Positions 1 through 8,537 of a DNA stretch of 64,000 bases are shown in pieces (the stretch's first letter is position 1; every line of letters starts with the position of its first letter). Origin of the DNA: Ilyomonas limi (GTDB lineage Bacteria; Bacteroidota; Bacteroidia; Chitinophagales; Chitinophagaceae); contig NZ_SZQL01000014.1 of the NCBI RefSeq assembly GCF_005233845.1, forward strand, positions 62,001-126,000. The letters run 5' to 3'. The position numbers and the translations under genes are program-made. The notes under the pieces were generated by a model. That model was not told the DNA's origin. It made no database searches and was given only the letters and a program-made list of their open reading frames with translations.

Positions 1-289
1 CCCTTTTTACAGATTTTAGTTCTACCGTTTATGCTGGTGCCACTGCTGTATTCTCCTGGACTTAAACCGGCAAAACTTATCAACTGCCTATAGTTATGGC
101 TATAGCGAAAGCCTTGTGTAAAGATGATGAGCATGGCGGCAGCTCTTTTTCTAATGGCAGGATGGTTTCAAAGCCTTTGTTGTTATTGCCCACCCGGACA
201 TGGAAGATATTACCCGGATTATTCTGACAGGCAACATCAAGTGTGTTTTGTGATACATCAATGCCACAGCATAGTTTTTCGTTTTTCAT
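1..289 (-). pseudogene. IS110-family transposase remnant, cut by window edge
   Basis: The minus strand from 289 starts with MKNEKLCCGIDVSQNTLDVA, which matches the N-terminal DEDD nuclease start of IS110 transposases (first catalytic Asp in GIDVSQ). After about 50 residues the frame runs into a stop near 80. A second frame, from about 124 leftwards to the window edge, reads FAGLSPGEYSSGTS, the C-terminal Transposase_20 part with its conserved serine region. Family members have roughly 300-350 residues, so about 200 central residues are missing and the two ends lie in different frames. This is an internally deleted, non-functional copy. The true end lies outside the window. Confidence 0.75.
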
Positions 290-779
290 ACCAGTTAGAT
301 TTTAATTGATGAAAAGTTGTAGTTTTAAAGTACAGGAATAAAGGAAGAACAAGCTCTTATACTGTGCTATCTATCCTGATACACACTTTTGAACAAAGTA
401 TAGTGAACTGTTCAGCATCGGGTAAGAAAAGGAGCGGTGGTAATCATGTTGTGAAGGCTTACATGCCTATAAGGGTTGAGCATCTTATTCCGCTCCCTTG
501 TTCTTTCAATTATCTCTTCACTTTCTATTATTGACTTTACTGAAATGTAAACATAGGATAGGGTTTGCTGCCATAGCAGGGCGACGAACTTGTGCTGAAC
601 AATAGAATATTATTAAACAACATATCTTTATCCAAGCTGACGTGCAAGCCTGCCGCTCCGGCAGCAAGCCCTCAACGTTGGCGGTATTTTTTCAGCAACA
701 CACCTCAATTCAAAGTTTTGACCTACTTTTTGGAAGTTTTTGATTTTTGTAATTACTTTGTAATAACAATTGAATATTT
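290..779. other. Gene-free stretch left of the mazE-like gene
   Basis: No convincing gene is visible in these 490 bases. The part at 636-684 is GC-richer than its surroundings and is imperfectly repeated in inverted orientation after mazF (1347-1387). The last 60 bases before the mazE-like start are T-rich, with TTTG-type words that could serve as a Bacteroidota promoter, but no exact consensus is present. Confidence 0.5.
636..684. repeat. Left flanking element of the mazEF cassette
   Basis: Read on the minus strand this element starts CCGCCAAC, continues with GGGCTTG and ends near TCAGC. The plus strand directly after mazF (1347-1387) starts CCGCCAAC, continues with GGGTTTGGC and ends near GCTGACG. 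The two therefore bracket mazEF as imperfect inverted repeats. The element also holds an internal GCCTGCCG / CGGCAGC hairpin-like part. A role in cassette mobility is only an inference. Confidence 0.4.
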
Positions 780-1028
780 ATGGAACTTTCGGTTATAAAC
801 ATTGGAAACTCAAAAGGAATTCGACTTTCTAAGACAATCCTTGAAAAATATAGCATCGGCGACAAAGTTGAATTAATCCTGGAAAAAGGTTATATCATCC
901 TTAAACCTAAAGCTGAACCGAGAAAAGGTTGGGACAAAGCATTCAAAAAAATGCACGAAAATGGTGACGACCAACTTTTAATGGATGATGTTTTTGAAGA
1001 TGAAAATTTTGAGGAATGGAGCAAGTAA
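780..1028 (+). CDS. mazE: MazE/AbrB-type antitoxin
   Basis: 82 aa. The N-terminal half is a SpoVT/AbrB swapped-hairpin DNA-binding domain: INIGNSKGIRLSKTIL followed by YSIGDKVELILEKGYIILKP. The acidic tail (DDQLLMDDVFEDENFEEWSK) is the usual toxin-neutralising segment. The gene overlaps the following mazF by 13 bases, the normal antitoxin-first arrangement. Expected role: bind and block MazF and repress the shared promoter. Assignment rests on fold signature and context; family members vary strongly in sequence. Confidence 0.85.
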   Translation: MELSVINIGNSKGIRLSKTILEKYSIGDKVELILEKGYIILKPKAEPRKGWDKAFKKMHENGDDQLLMDDVFEDENFEEWSK

Positions 1029-1342
1029 ACCAGTACGACATTGTGTTGGTTAACCTTGACCCAACGATTGGGAGTGAAATGAAAAAGACGAGGCCTTGTG
1101 TTGTCTTGTCGCCAAATGAAATGAATACATATCTGCAGACAATTGTCATTGCACCAATGACAAGCAGTTCAAAACCTTATCCGACAAGGATAGAAGTAAG
1201 ACATAAAACAACAAAAGGTTGGATTGCAATTGACCAGATACGAACAATTGACAGGATGCGGATTGTGAAACGTTTTGAGACACTGACCGACAAAGAGATT
1301 GAAAAAGTAAAAAACATAATTCAAGAAACGTTCGTGGACTAA
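1016..1342 (+). CDS. mazF: MazF/PemK-family endoribonuclease toxin
   Basis: 108 aa, typical length for MazF. Visible signatures are YDIVLVNLDPTIGSEMKKTRP near the N-terminus with the conserved Arg26, PCVVLSP, and IVIAPMTSS (Thr49 region) in the core. Members cleave mRNA at short sequence motifs unless held by MazE. The start overlaps the end of the antitoxin gene, so the pair is translationally coupled. It sits 145 bases before the distal end of the CRISPR array. The gene appears intact. Confidence 0.92.
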   Translation: MEQVNQYDIVLVNLDPTIGSEMKKTRPCVVLSPNEMNTYLQTIVIAPMTSSSKPYPTRIEVRHKTTKGWIAIDQIRTIDRMRIVKRFETLTDKEIEKVKNIIQETFVD

Positions 1343-1346
1343 TCTG

Positions 1347-1387
1347 CCGCCAACAAAGGGTTTGGCAAAAAGCTGGCTGACGAAACG
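1347..1387. repeat. Right flanking element of the mazEF cassette
   Basis: Starts four bases after the mazF stop with CCGCCAAC, followed by GGGTTTGGC and GCTGGCTGACG. It mirrors 636-684 on the opposite strand. See that entry; the pairing suggests the toxin-antitoxin genes were inserted as one unit. Confidence 0.4.
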
Positions 1388-1487
1388 CTACATCAACTTT
1401 TGTTTCGCTATTTAGCTTCAGTAATCGGCACGACATTATAAATTTGGCAACAGTAATAACAATGTTCAACATAGTAACGTCGCGTGC

Positions 1488-4427
1488 GTTTCAATTCCAT
1501 TATGGTACAATTAAAAGCCAAAGGTGGCTTCCCGATAAGTTTCAATAACCCCCGTTTCAATTCCATCATGGTACAATTAAAAGCTATCCATAAGATTTTT
1601 CCAACCAAACCAAAACATGTTTCAATTCCATCATGGTACAATTAAAAGTGGCTGCCAGTGCAGTCGTATTACTGCTTACATTACTATGTTTCAATTCCAT
1701 CATGGTACAATTAAAAGTTCGATAAAGGAACGGAGTTTGACCGCCGCCCCGCTGTTTCAATTCCATCATGGTACAATTAAAAGATAATTTCAGCATCGGC
1801 TTTGATTTTATCTGGGATAGTTTCAATTCCATCATGGTACAATTAAAAGTTTGTTGAGTGGTTGGCATCGTATGATTAAAATAAGTTTCAATTCCATCAT
1901 GGTACAATTAAAAGCAGGGAAGTAAACAGGGTGCGGTGACCTCTCATATGTTTCAATTCCATCATGGTACAATTAAAAGTAACCCATTTGCGTGCATCCA
2001 CTACATTTTCCACGAGTTTCAATTCCATCATGGTACAATTAAAAGTTCACTAATGGAGCCAGCACAGCTACCGGAACTGCATGTTTCAATTCCATCATGG
2101 TACAATTAAAAGCATCATATCCGGAATAACCTGCATTGCCGCTTTGGTGTTTCAATTCCATCATGGTACAATTAAAAGTGCTGTACTCATATTTGAAGAT
2201 GATGCTGTACTGCAGTTTCAATTCCATCATGGTACAATTAAAAGTACGAACAACAGCACGTATCGTTATGTGTTTTATAAGTTTCAATTCCATCATGGTA
2301 CAATTAAAAGAAGAATAGCATGAGAACGCCTTATAAGTTCAACATGGTTTCAATTCCATCATGGTACAATTAAAAGACATGCAAGAACAACTACACCTGC
2401 TGCTGTAGATGTGTTTCAATTCCATCATGGTACAATTAAAAGCAGCTTGCATTATTTTAGAAATTACAGCATCACTAATGTTTCAATTCCATCATGGTAC
2501 AATTAAAAGTATGCCTGCGGGAAGGACGATGGCGCCTACAAGGATGTTTCAATTCCATCATGGTACAATTAAAAGTAAGTCCGATGGCTTATTTACGAAT
2601 ACCGCCCACGTGTTTCAATTCCATCATGGTACAATTAAAAGAGTTTCTAATCTCCACGCCATCGCTGGACAATATGGTTTCAATTCCATCATGGTACAAT
2701 TAAAAGCGAACGGGTTTTTTATTCTCTTCCCACCCATATTGTTTCAATTCCATCATGGTACAATTAAAAGGGAAAGCTGAAGTAGCAAATCTTACCAGGA
2801 ACATTGGTTTCAATTCCATCATGGTACAATTAAAAGTCTGTAAAGGGTTGTTCCGTGAAGTACGATCATGAGCGTTTCAATTCCATCATGGTACAATTAA
2901 AAGACTTTATAGCAGTCAATAAGCCCCTGTTACCCAATGGTTTCAATTCCATCATGGTACAATTAAAAGAGTAGCTATAATAGCCGGTATTGTTTACGGC
3001 ATTATGGTTTCAATTCCATCATGGTACAATTAAAAGAAATCAGAAACAGGACTAAAGCAGTCCGCAATTCGTTTCAATTCCATCATGGTACAATTAAAAG
3101 AAAATCAGAAACAGGACTAAAGCAGTCCGCAATTCGTTTCAATTCCATCATGGTACAATTAAAAGAGAAACCCGATAGAAGCGGCACGCATGAAAGCCAC
3201 GTTTCAATTCCATCATGGTACAATTAAAAGTTGCTGTACCCATGCTATTCTGTTCCACCAATCGAGGTAGTTTCAATTCCATCATGGTACAATTAAAAGA
3301 ACAAAAGCTGCATGAAGCACATGCAGTGCAGTTGAGTTTCAATTCCATCATGGTACAATTAAAAGTCTTTCAGCAGGGTAAAGAACTGTTCGCTTTCCTT
3401 ATGTTTCAATTCCATCATGGTACAATTAAAAGGAATTGGCGCTGGACAGGAACTTGTCAGGCTGTTCAGTTTCAATTCCATCATGGTACAATTAAAAGTA
3501 TTTAGGCATAGATAATATTACGACCTTTAATAAAGTTTCAATTCCATCATGGTACAATTAAAAGTCCCACACTGACAGCAACACCCGTCCGTTGTGTGCA
3601 GTTTCAATTCCATCATGGTACAATTAAAAGACCCAAAGATGCAACTTGGATTTGAAGTAATGAAAGCAGTTTCAATTCCATCATGGTACAATTAAAAGGG
3701 TCGTGGCGGTGCTGTCAAAACCATCGAACTGTACAGTTTCAATTCCATCATGGTACAATTAAAAGCTTCGCCCTTTAGCCGTATATCCATCTCAAAAGCT
3801 AGTTTCAATTCCATCATGGTACAATTAAAAGTCGCCTTTAGCCGTCAGTTGCGACACCATATTGATAAGTTTCAATTCCATCATGGTACAATTAAAAGCT
3901 GTACGGTGTCGGTAGCTGTACCCGTAGCGGTAATAGGTTTCAATTCCATCATGGTACAATTAAAAGGCACTGACCGCTACCGCGTTGGGTGGTTCACTCA
4001 AGTTTCAATTCCATCATGGTACAATTAAAAGATTTAATGACGGTGAGTAAGCCGCGATTGCCTACCGAGTTTCAATTCCATCATGGTACAATTAAAAGGC
4101 TGTTGCAAAATTGCCGGTAGCACGTTTAACCACGTTTCAATTCCATCATGGTACAATTAAAAGGTTTCGTTGGCTACGTCGTTCCAGTTAATCGTATTGG
4201 GTTTCAATTCCATCATGGTACAATTAAAAGACCAGACCTCTTATTTTAAGGTCAGAAGTGAAGTGTTTCAATTCCATCATGGTACAATTAAAAGCCCGGC
4301 ACTTCAAACGTACCGTCAAAATGGAAGGCTTGTTTCAATTCAATCATGGTACAATTAAAAGGATGATATGCGGATGTGAAAGGGCAAGTATAAGTATGTT
4401 TCAATTCAATCATGGTACAATTAAAAG
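1488..4427 (-). CRISPR. Main CRISPR array, 45 repeats and 44 spacers
   Basis: The 30-bp repeat on the plus strand begins GTTTCAATTCC, continues ATCATGG and ends TACAATTAAAAG. Spacers are 34-39 nt, mostly 36. On the minus strand the repeat ends in ATTGAAAC, the usual type I-B crRNA 5' handle, so transcription should run right to left from the cas2 side. The terminal repeat at 1488-1517 has one change (CATTATGG), fitting a degenerate distal end. The two leader-side repeats (4332-4361, 4398-4427) share another change (CAATCATGG). Spacers 3037-3070 and 3101-3135 are the same sequence except for one extra A; spacers 2904-2939 and 4032-4068 are diverged homologues. Most spacers have at least one open frame, as expected for phage coding DNA. 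Confidence 0.99.
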
Positions 4428-4637
4428 CCGTTTATGCACGGCATGTATTTCCGCTGATTATCAGTGTAATAATTTCAGTTCAAAGCTACATTTTTTCGCT
4501 TAGTAGCAGTCCACCTGTAATGCTACGATTGCAAGTGGGCACCGACGACTACACTAACGGTAAGAAAATCAGCTAGTTAGCTGTTAACAGCATTAACACA
4601 CTGTTGATTTTTGTATTCTTATTCCTTCTCCGACAAC
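4428..4637 (-). promoter_or_regulatory. Probable CRISPR leader
   Basis: These 210 bases lie between the last repeat and the end of cas2 and hold no gene. They sit at the end where the repeat orientation (ATTGAAAC handle on the minus strand) predicts the start of the pre-crRNA, and where the shared repeat variant implies recent acquisition. The part nearest the array is AT-rich. No exact promoter consensus is evident. Confidence 0.65.
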
Positions 4638-4901
4638 TTACAACATATTATCTAACTCATTTTTTTCTTTTCCTACCACCATCTTCTCCAGCCATTTTTC
4701 CTGCCGGCTTTTAAACACAATAATGCTATCCTTTTCTATCTGCATGATCGCTTTTGCTTCGTGCAATAACTCCTGTAGCTTTACATCGGTCAGTTCGCCT
4801 TCAAATACACTGTTCTGTACCCGGTTCAAATAGCGTCTGCACAGCTTCAGCATCTTGCCCACGCGCTTTTCTTCTATATCATATACCAGTATTACATACA
4901 T
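4638..4901 (-). CDS. cas2: CRISPR-associated endonuclease Cas2
   Basis: 87 aa. The ferredoxin-like fold start MYVILVYDIEEKRV carries the conserved Asp8, followed by KMLKLCRRYLNRVQNSVFEGEL, the classical Cas2 motif. Cas2 dimerises and bridges two Cas1 dimers in the spacer-integration complex. It is the last cas gene before the leader, 37 bases after cas1 on the same strand. Normal length and intact. Confidence 0.97.
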   Translation of the reverse strand: MYVILVYDIEEKRVGKMLKLCRRYLNRVQNSVFEGELTDVKLQELLHEAKAIMQIEKDSIIVFKSRQEKWLEKMVVGKEKNELDNML

Positions 4902-4938
4902 ACGCTACTCCTTACCATCTGTTTGCTATTAACTTTTC

Positions 4939-5943
4939 TCACCACCAGGCTTTAAACGCATTATACGCTTCCATGCCCAGCACGTGCTTTGCCAGCTTGT
5001 AGCACTCCAGCTTTACCAGGTGTTTATAGCTTACGCTGCGTTTAAGCGAGCGGTGCTTAATGGTTTCATTCAGCTTTTCATCCCATGCCCTTACTACTGT
5101 TTTCCTGCCATTTTCTTTCAACAGGCAACTATTCAGCCCGGTATCGAAGTCCTGGGCGCTGATTTGTTTTTTATTCAGTAAAGAAAAGATAAGCCGGTCG
5201 GCAAGCATAGGCTTAAACACCTCCGCAATATCGAGTGCCAAGGAATAACGCCGTTCGCCGGGCTGATGTAAAAAAGAAATGGTGGGATTGAGCTGCGTAT
5301 GATAGATGGCATCTAAACACAGCGTATAACACAGGCTGTTTACAAACGAAATCATGCAGTTTACTTCATTGCTTGGCGGCTGTTTGGTGCGTCCGTTCAT
5401 TTCAAAATCGTTGATGATAGTGGCAAACGCTTCGTAATAGCACATTCGGATGTTGCCTTCTATGCCCATCAGTTCGTCAATATCAATAGCATTGCCAATG
5501 GAGGCTCTAAGTACCTCTATACGTTCAATATACCCTGAGGTATCTTTGTCCCGGTTGTTGTAATACCGCAGGTTCTTGAGCATGTTAAAAGCAGCACCAT
5601 CCACCAGTTGTTGGGCAATAAGGATACGCTTCCTGGGTTTGCCGTACGCATCTGCCTGCGCTATGAGCATTCTGCCTGCCAGCAGGTAATCTTTGGGCAT
5701 GAACGATCCGGTGTAATGCTCATAATAATCAAAGAAATGCACGCTCACCTGCTCCTTACCTAAAAAGTTGTACAAAGCGCTGTTGGCATCCAGGCTGCCA
5801 AAAGTGTAGAGGTTATCTACCGTTTCAATGGGGATATATTTGGGCGTGCCCTCGTTTCCGGCTTCGTCAACAGGCGTAAACTTCAGGGTATTGTCTTTGC
5901 GGCTCATACGCCCGGGATTGAACAGATAGTAACTCTTTTTCAT
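4939..5943 (-). CDS. cas1: CRISPR-associated integrase Cas1
   Basis: 334 aa. The metal-binding residues can be placed at Glu162 (MGIEGNIR), His226 (SFLHQPGE) and Asp238 (LALDIAEVFKP), the standard Cas1 triad. The N-terminal beta-rich part starts MKKSYYLFNPGRMSRKDNTL, as in type I-B Cas1 proteins. It integrates new spacers at the leader-side repeat with Cas2. Intact and in line with cas2. Confidence 0.97.
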   Translation of the reverse strand: MKKSYYLFNPGRMSRKDNTLKFTPVDEAGNEGTPKYIPIETVDNLYTFGSLDANSALYNFLGKEQVSVHFFDYYEHYTGSFMPKDYLLAGRMLIAQADAYGKPRKRILIAQQLVDGAAFNMLKNLRYYNNRDKDTSGYIERIEVLRASIGNAIDIDELMGIEGNIRMCYYEAFATIINDFEMNGRTKQPPSNEVNCMISFVNSLCYTLCLDAIYHTQLNPTISFLHQPGERRYSLALDIAEVFKPMLADRLIFSLLNKKQISAQDFDTGLNSCLLKENGRKTVVRAWDEKLNETIKHRSLKRSVSYKHLVKLECYKLAKHVLGMEAYNAFKAWW

Positions 5944-6097
5944 AGCAGTAGTAAGTAATAAGGAAGTGTTGTTTTAAGCAGGTTGAATGGATTACTAAGG
6001 TTATATACTTCCAAATGATCGAAAATAATAAACGCATTTTAATAAAAGAATTAGACTATTGTTGCTATATGTTAGTTGCTTATACAACAAAACACAA
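5944..6097. other. Spacer between cas1 and the broken toxin gene
   Basis: 154 AT-rich bases separate the cas1 start from the stop of the broken PIN toxin gene. The break may carry a promoter for cas1-cas2, because cas1 is otherwise more than 1 kb downstream of cas4. No exact consensus is seen. Confidence 0.3.
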
Positions 6098-6591
6098 TCA
6101 GGATAATTCGTTTGCTTTTTGAAGAGCGAGTCGATAGATATGTTCTGACAACCTGAATTGAAGATTTTTGATTAAATCATCTAATAAGGGCTTTAATAAT
6201 GGTATCAGTCCTTTTTGTTTGGCCTCAATCAGTACACCTACAACGCCCTTGCAGGTAATATGTTCCTGCCCTGCAAACTGTTTTCCTATTCTCTCATCAA
6301 TCAGCAGCAGATCTGCTTTTAGTTCTTTAGCAAGTGTGCAATAGCTTCTACTTCGCCTGCATCTAAATACCTGCTCAATGCCTGCATAAGCGATTGGTCT
6401 GTTGCTTTACGGATAATGTACGTTTCTGTATTTTTCAAGAAAGAAATATCATATCCAAATTGTACAAGAGTTTGTAATTCTTCAGCCACTGTAGCAGGGA
6501 TGTAGATTTGTCCATACAGGCTTTCCAGCAGCAACAATTTATTTAAATGCAGCAATGCGGTTAGTGGAGAAGTATCAGCTACAACAATCAT
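6098..6591 (-). pseudogene. DUF3368/PIN-domain toxin, frameshifted
   Basis: From 6591 the frame reads MIVVADTSPLTALLHLNKL, the PIN start with catalytic Asp6, and continues to LDAGEVEAIAHLL, where a stop follows at 6319. The adjacent frame continues the same protein: LAKELKADLLLIDERIGKQ, then GVVGVLIEAKQKGLIP, and RLSEHIYRLAL, ending at 6098. Joining the frames near 6325 gives a normal PIN nuclease with its second acidic cluster (DAGEVEA) and the LLIDE motif. The simplest reading is a one-base deletion or two-base insertion. The partner antitoxin lies directly upstream. A sequencing error cannot be excluded. Confidence 0.85.
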
Positions 6592-6603
6592 GAATGGCAG
6601 GGA

Positions 6604-6807
6604 TTACAAAAGTGACTCATCATAATGCAAAGCAATCTCTCGTTTGTCCAGTTCCTTCATAAAGTAGAGCCAGTGCATGCCGGCCAGTGCTGCCGCTTTG
6701 CGGAGCGATAACTTTTCCTTTTCAAACAGCATTACTGCAATTTCCAGCTTTAGTTCCTGCTCCGTGTAACCACTTGCAGTAATAAAACTATCTTCAATGA
6801 CCAGCAT
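6604..6807 (-). CDS. UPF0175-family antitoxin
   Basis: 67 aa from the ATG at 6807; a longer frame to 6867 adds an unlikely hydrophobic extension. The sequence contains YTEQELKLEIAVMLFEKEKLSLRKAAALAG, the UPF0175 helix-turn-helix pattern (A.MLFE..KLS...AA..AG). UPF0175 proteins pair with DUF3368 PIN toxins, and that toxin, now broken, starts 12 bases downstream. The antitoxin itself looks intact, which would be harmless after toxin loss. Confidence 0.85.
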   Translation of the reverse strand: MLVIEDSFITASGYTEQELKLEIAVMLFEKEKLSLRKAAALAGMHWLYFMKELDKREIALHYDESLL

Positions 6808-7021
6808 AATAGAATGTTTTGAATAAAGGTAAAAATAAGAACATACAATAGCTAAATAAATAACCACCAGTAAAACGATGCAGCAATTTTATTTCATTGT
6901 TGTTTTATTGGCTGATAAGCACACTCCGTGCATGCAAATCCCATGCAACGCTTTGTTTCTTATTCATGTAACTGTCTTACAATGTAACTGGCATGTTTCG
7001 CATTCAACAGCCTGCCTGTAC

Positions 7022-7528
7022 TTACAACTCTTCTACATAACAAAATTCAAAGTACGAGCAGCTTTTACATATTTTACTGTTGATACGTGGTGGACAGCGT
7101 TCATCTTCCACGAGTGCTTTTATATCCTTTATAATTTGTTGCAGGTGTTCGCTATCCTTTTCTGTCAACTCCACTATACTGGTATGTTTTATTTTCGGAT
7201 ATTCCAGTATGCCGGTCACCCCCTCGATGCCGTTTTGCTGCAACAGCCAGATATAGTATTTTACCTGCCACTCATGCGCTGCTTCTATGCTGTCGCTTTT
7301 CTTTATTTCATGAATCACCTTATTACGCGCATCATAGAAATCTATTTTACTGCCACCTATTTCAATTTCGGTGTATTTTGCTGCCCGTTGCGGATAAGTA
7401 GTTTCACCAATGAGTTTGCCTTCTGCCACCGTATCGCTGGTATGCTCCATAGTGATGCCGTTGGCAAACAACCATAGCTTGCGATGACAGATAAAATAAT
7501 AGTTGATATGGGTGGCAGTGAGTTGCAT
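7022..7528 (-). CDS. cas4: CRISPR-associated exonuclease Cas4
   Basis: 168 aa, RecB-like nuclease. Cys14 (FICHRKLW) and Cys154, Cys157, Cys163 (CKSCSYFEFC) form the iron-sulfur cluster. The nuclease core shows Asp63 (KIDFYD) and Glu74-x-Lys76 (HEIKKSDS). Cas4 trims prespacers and selects those with a correct PAM before Cas1-Cas2 integration. It is separated from cas1 by a toxin-antitoxin pair and from the effector genes by further inserted genes. Confidence 0.95.
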   Translation of the reverse strand: MQLTATHINYYFICHRKLWLFANGITMEHTSDTVAEGKLIGETTYPQRAAKYTEIEIGGSKIDFYDARNKVIHEIKKSDSIEAAHEWQVKYYIWLLQQNGIEGVTGILEYPKIKHTSIVELTEKDSEHLQQIIKDIKALVEDERCPPRINSKICKSCSYFEFCYVEEL

Positions 7529-7641
7529 AATAAGCGTATAGGAAAATGGATTAACTTAGTTAGTCGCTAACGATCCTATTGTGCAAACAGGTATGGGCAA
7601 GTAAGAGGTTACAGTTACAGGATTTGGTGGATGTTATTGAC

Positions 7642-7873
7642 TTAAGAACCTGCCTTTACAAACCACTTTTCTGCGTCAGCAGCATAAGCCAAACAAGCCT
7701 GAATATCCTTACGGGTAAGCATCGGAAAATCTTCCAATATTTCTTCAGTAGTTTCACCTGCAGCAAAATAGATAGCTCAGCATATCATACACCATTATCC
7801 GTATGCCGTTGATGCAAGGCTGCCCGCTATGCTTACCCGGCGCTATGGTGATGTATTGCGTGTAATCAGTCAC
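7642..7873 (-). pseudogene. DUF433-family antitoxin, frameshifted
   Basis: From a GTG at 7873 the minus strand reads TDYTQYITIAPGKHSGQPCI, then NGIRIMVYDMLSYL, the DUF433 winged-helix start. The frame then breaks near 7770 and the next frame continues AAGETTEEILEDFPMLTRKD and IQACLAYAADAEKWF, ending with a stop at 7642. DUF433 proteins are antitoxins of DUF5615 PIN-like toxins, but no such toxin follows: cas4 starts 113 bases downstream. This is an orphaned, inactivated antitoxin. Confidence 0.8.
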
Positions 7874-8008
7874 GTTATAAGGTTAAATAATTAATTGCTG
7901 TGCACTCTTGAAAAAGGTTGCTGCCGGTGTTATTTTTCATCTTTAGAAATTACACTTCGTGCACCTTACTCACACACAACGAACTGCCCATTATTATTCT
8001 TATCCTGT

Positions 8009-8527
8009 TTATCTGTTCAAAAAATACGTTCTGAATTGCTGCATTTCTTCCAGTTCCGCTTCTATATATTTCCGGAATATCACATCGCTTACCTGCGAGC
8101 GCAAAGCAGAAATACCTACATCAATCAAGCGCAAACCGGCAGTGGTGAGCAGCACATTGTCGAAGTATTGTCCTTCCAGTCCCGATGGACGTTTTAGATC
8201 CCGATGTACAAAACCCTGGCTATGCAGTTGTCTCAGTTCATCTTCAAATACTTCCAGCCATAATTCGCGCTTTTCTATTTCATACGCCCGGTAGTCTATC
8301 GGGTACAGCCGTTCCATCACCAGCATTTCTGCCTCCAGTTCCTCATTATAGTCAAGGCGGATAAATTGCACTACCAGCCCGTTGATGCTATTGGCATATT
8401 GCATTTTTGCTGCTTCGGAGCCAATATCGCTGCGGGTATCTCCGGTAAACAACTTGGCAGCCTCTGTTTCAGACAGTGCAATTACTTTGTTGTTGGCACC
8501 GGCGGATAGTTGGCGGGGATATTTCAT
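8009..8527 (-). CDS. Small kinase-like protein inside the cas locus
   Basis: 172 aa, not a known Cas protein. It carries a compact set of kinase residues: Lys25 (EAAKLF) as a possible beta-3 lysine, Glu38 (IGSEAAK), the catalytic loop FVHRDLKRPSG with Asp110 and Lys112, Asn124 (FDNVLL), and Asp136 in LRLIDVG where DFG is usual. The catalytic loop has an insertion between Lys112 and Asn124, and nearly the whole C-lobe after DFG is missing. It may be a mini-kinase of the atypical (HipA/Rio/phosphotransferase-like) kind or an inactive relative. It starts 11 bases after the embedded mini-array, on the strand of the cas genes. Whether it is part of the CRISPR system is unknown. Confidence 0.65.
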   Translation of the reverse strand: MKYPRQLSAGANNKVIALSETEAAKLFTGDTRSDIGSEAAKMQYANSINGLVVQFIRLDYNEELEAEMLVMERLYPIDYRAYEIEKRELWLEVFEDELRQLHSQGFVHRDLKRPSGLEGQYFDNVLLTTAGLRLIDVGISALRSQVSDVIFRKYIEAELEEMQQFRTYFLNR

Positions 8528-8537
8528 TTAGGCTTTT

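Noticed and set aside
592-798. Small plus-strand frame before mazE
   Set aside because: Starts at a rare codon within the inverted element and shows no protein features.
3766-3868. Two neighbouring spacers share CCTTTAGCCGT
   Set aside because: Eleven bases without an extended alignment or codon pattern; among 44 spacers such a match is expected by chance.
1408-4503. Many open frames across the CRISPR array with repeated FNSIMVQLK, QFHHGTIK or FNCTMMELK peptides
   Set aside because: They are translations of the 30-bp repeat, which has no stop in several frames. No real proteins.
6878-7477. Long plus-strand open frame opposite cas4
   Set aside because: It is the antisense shadow of cas4, with a composition typical of reverse-complement reading (many Phe, Cys, His).
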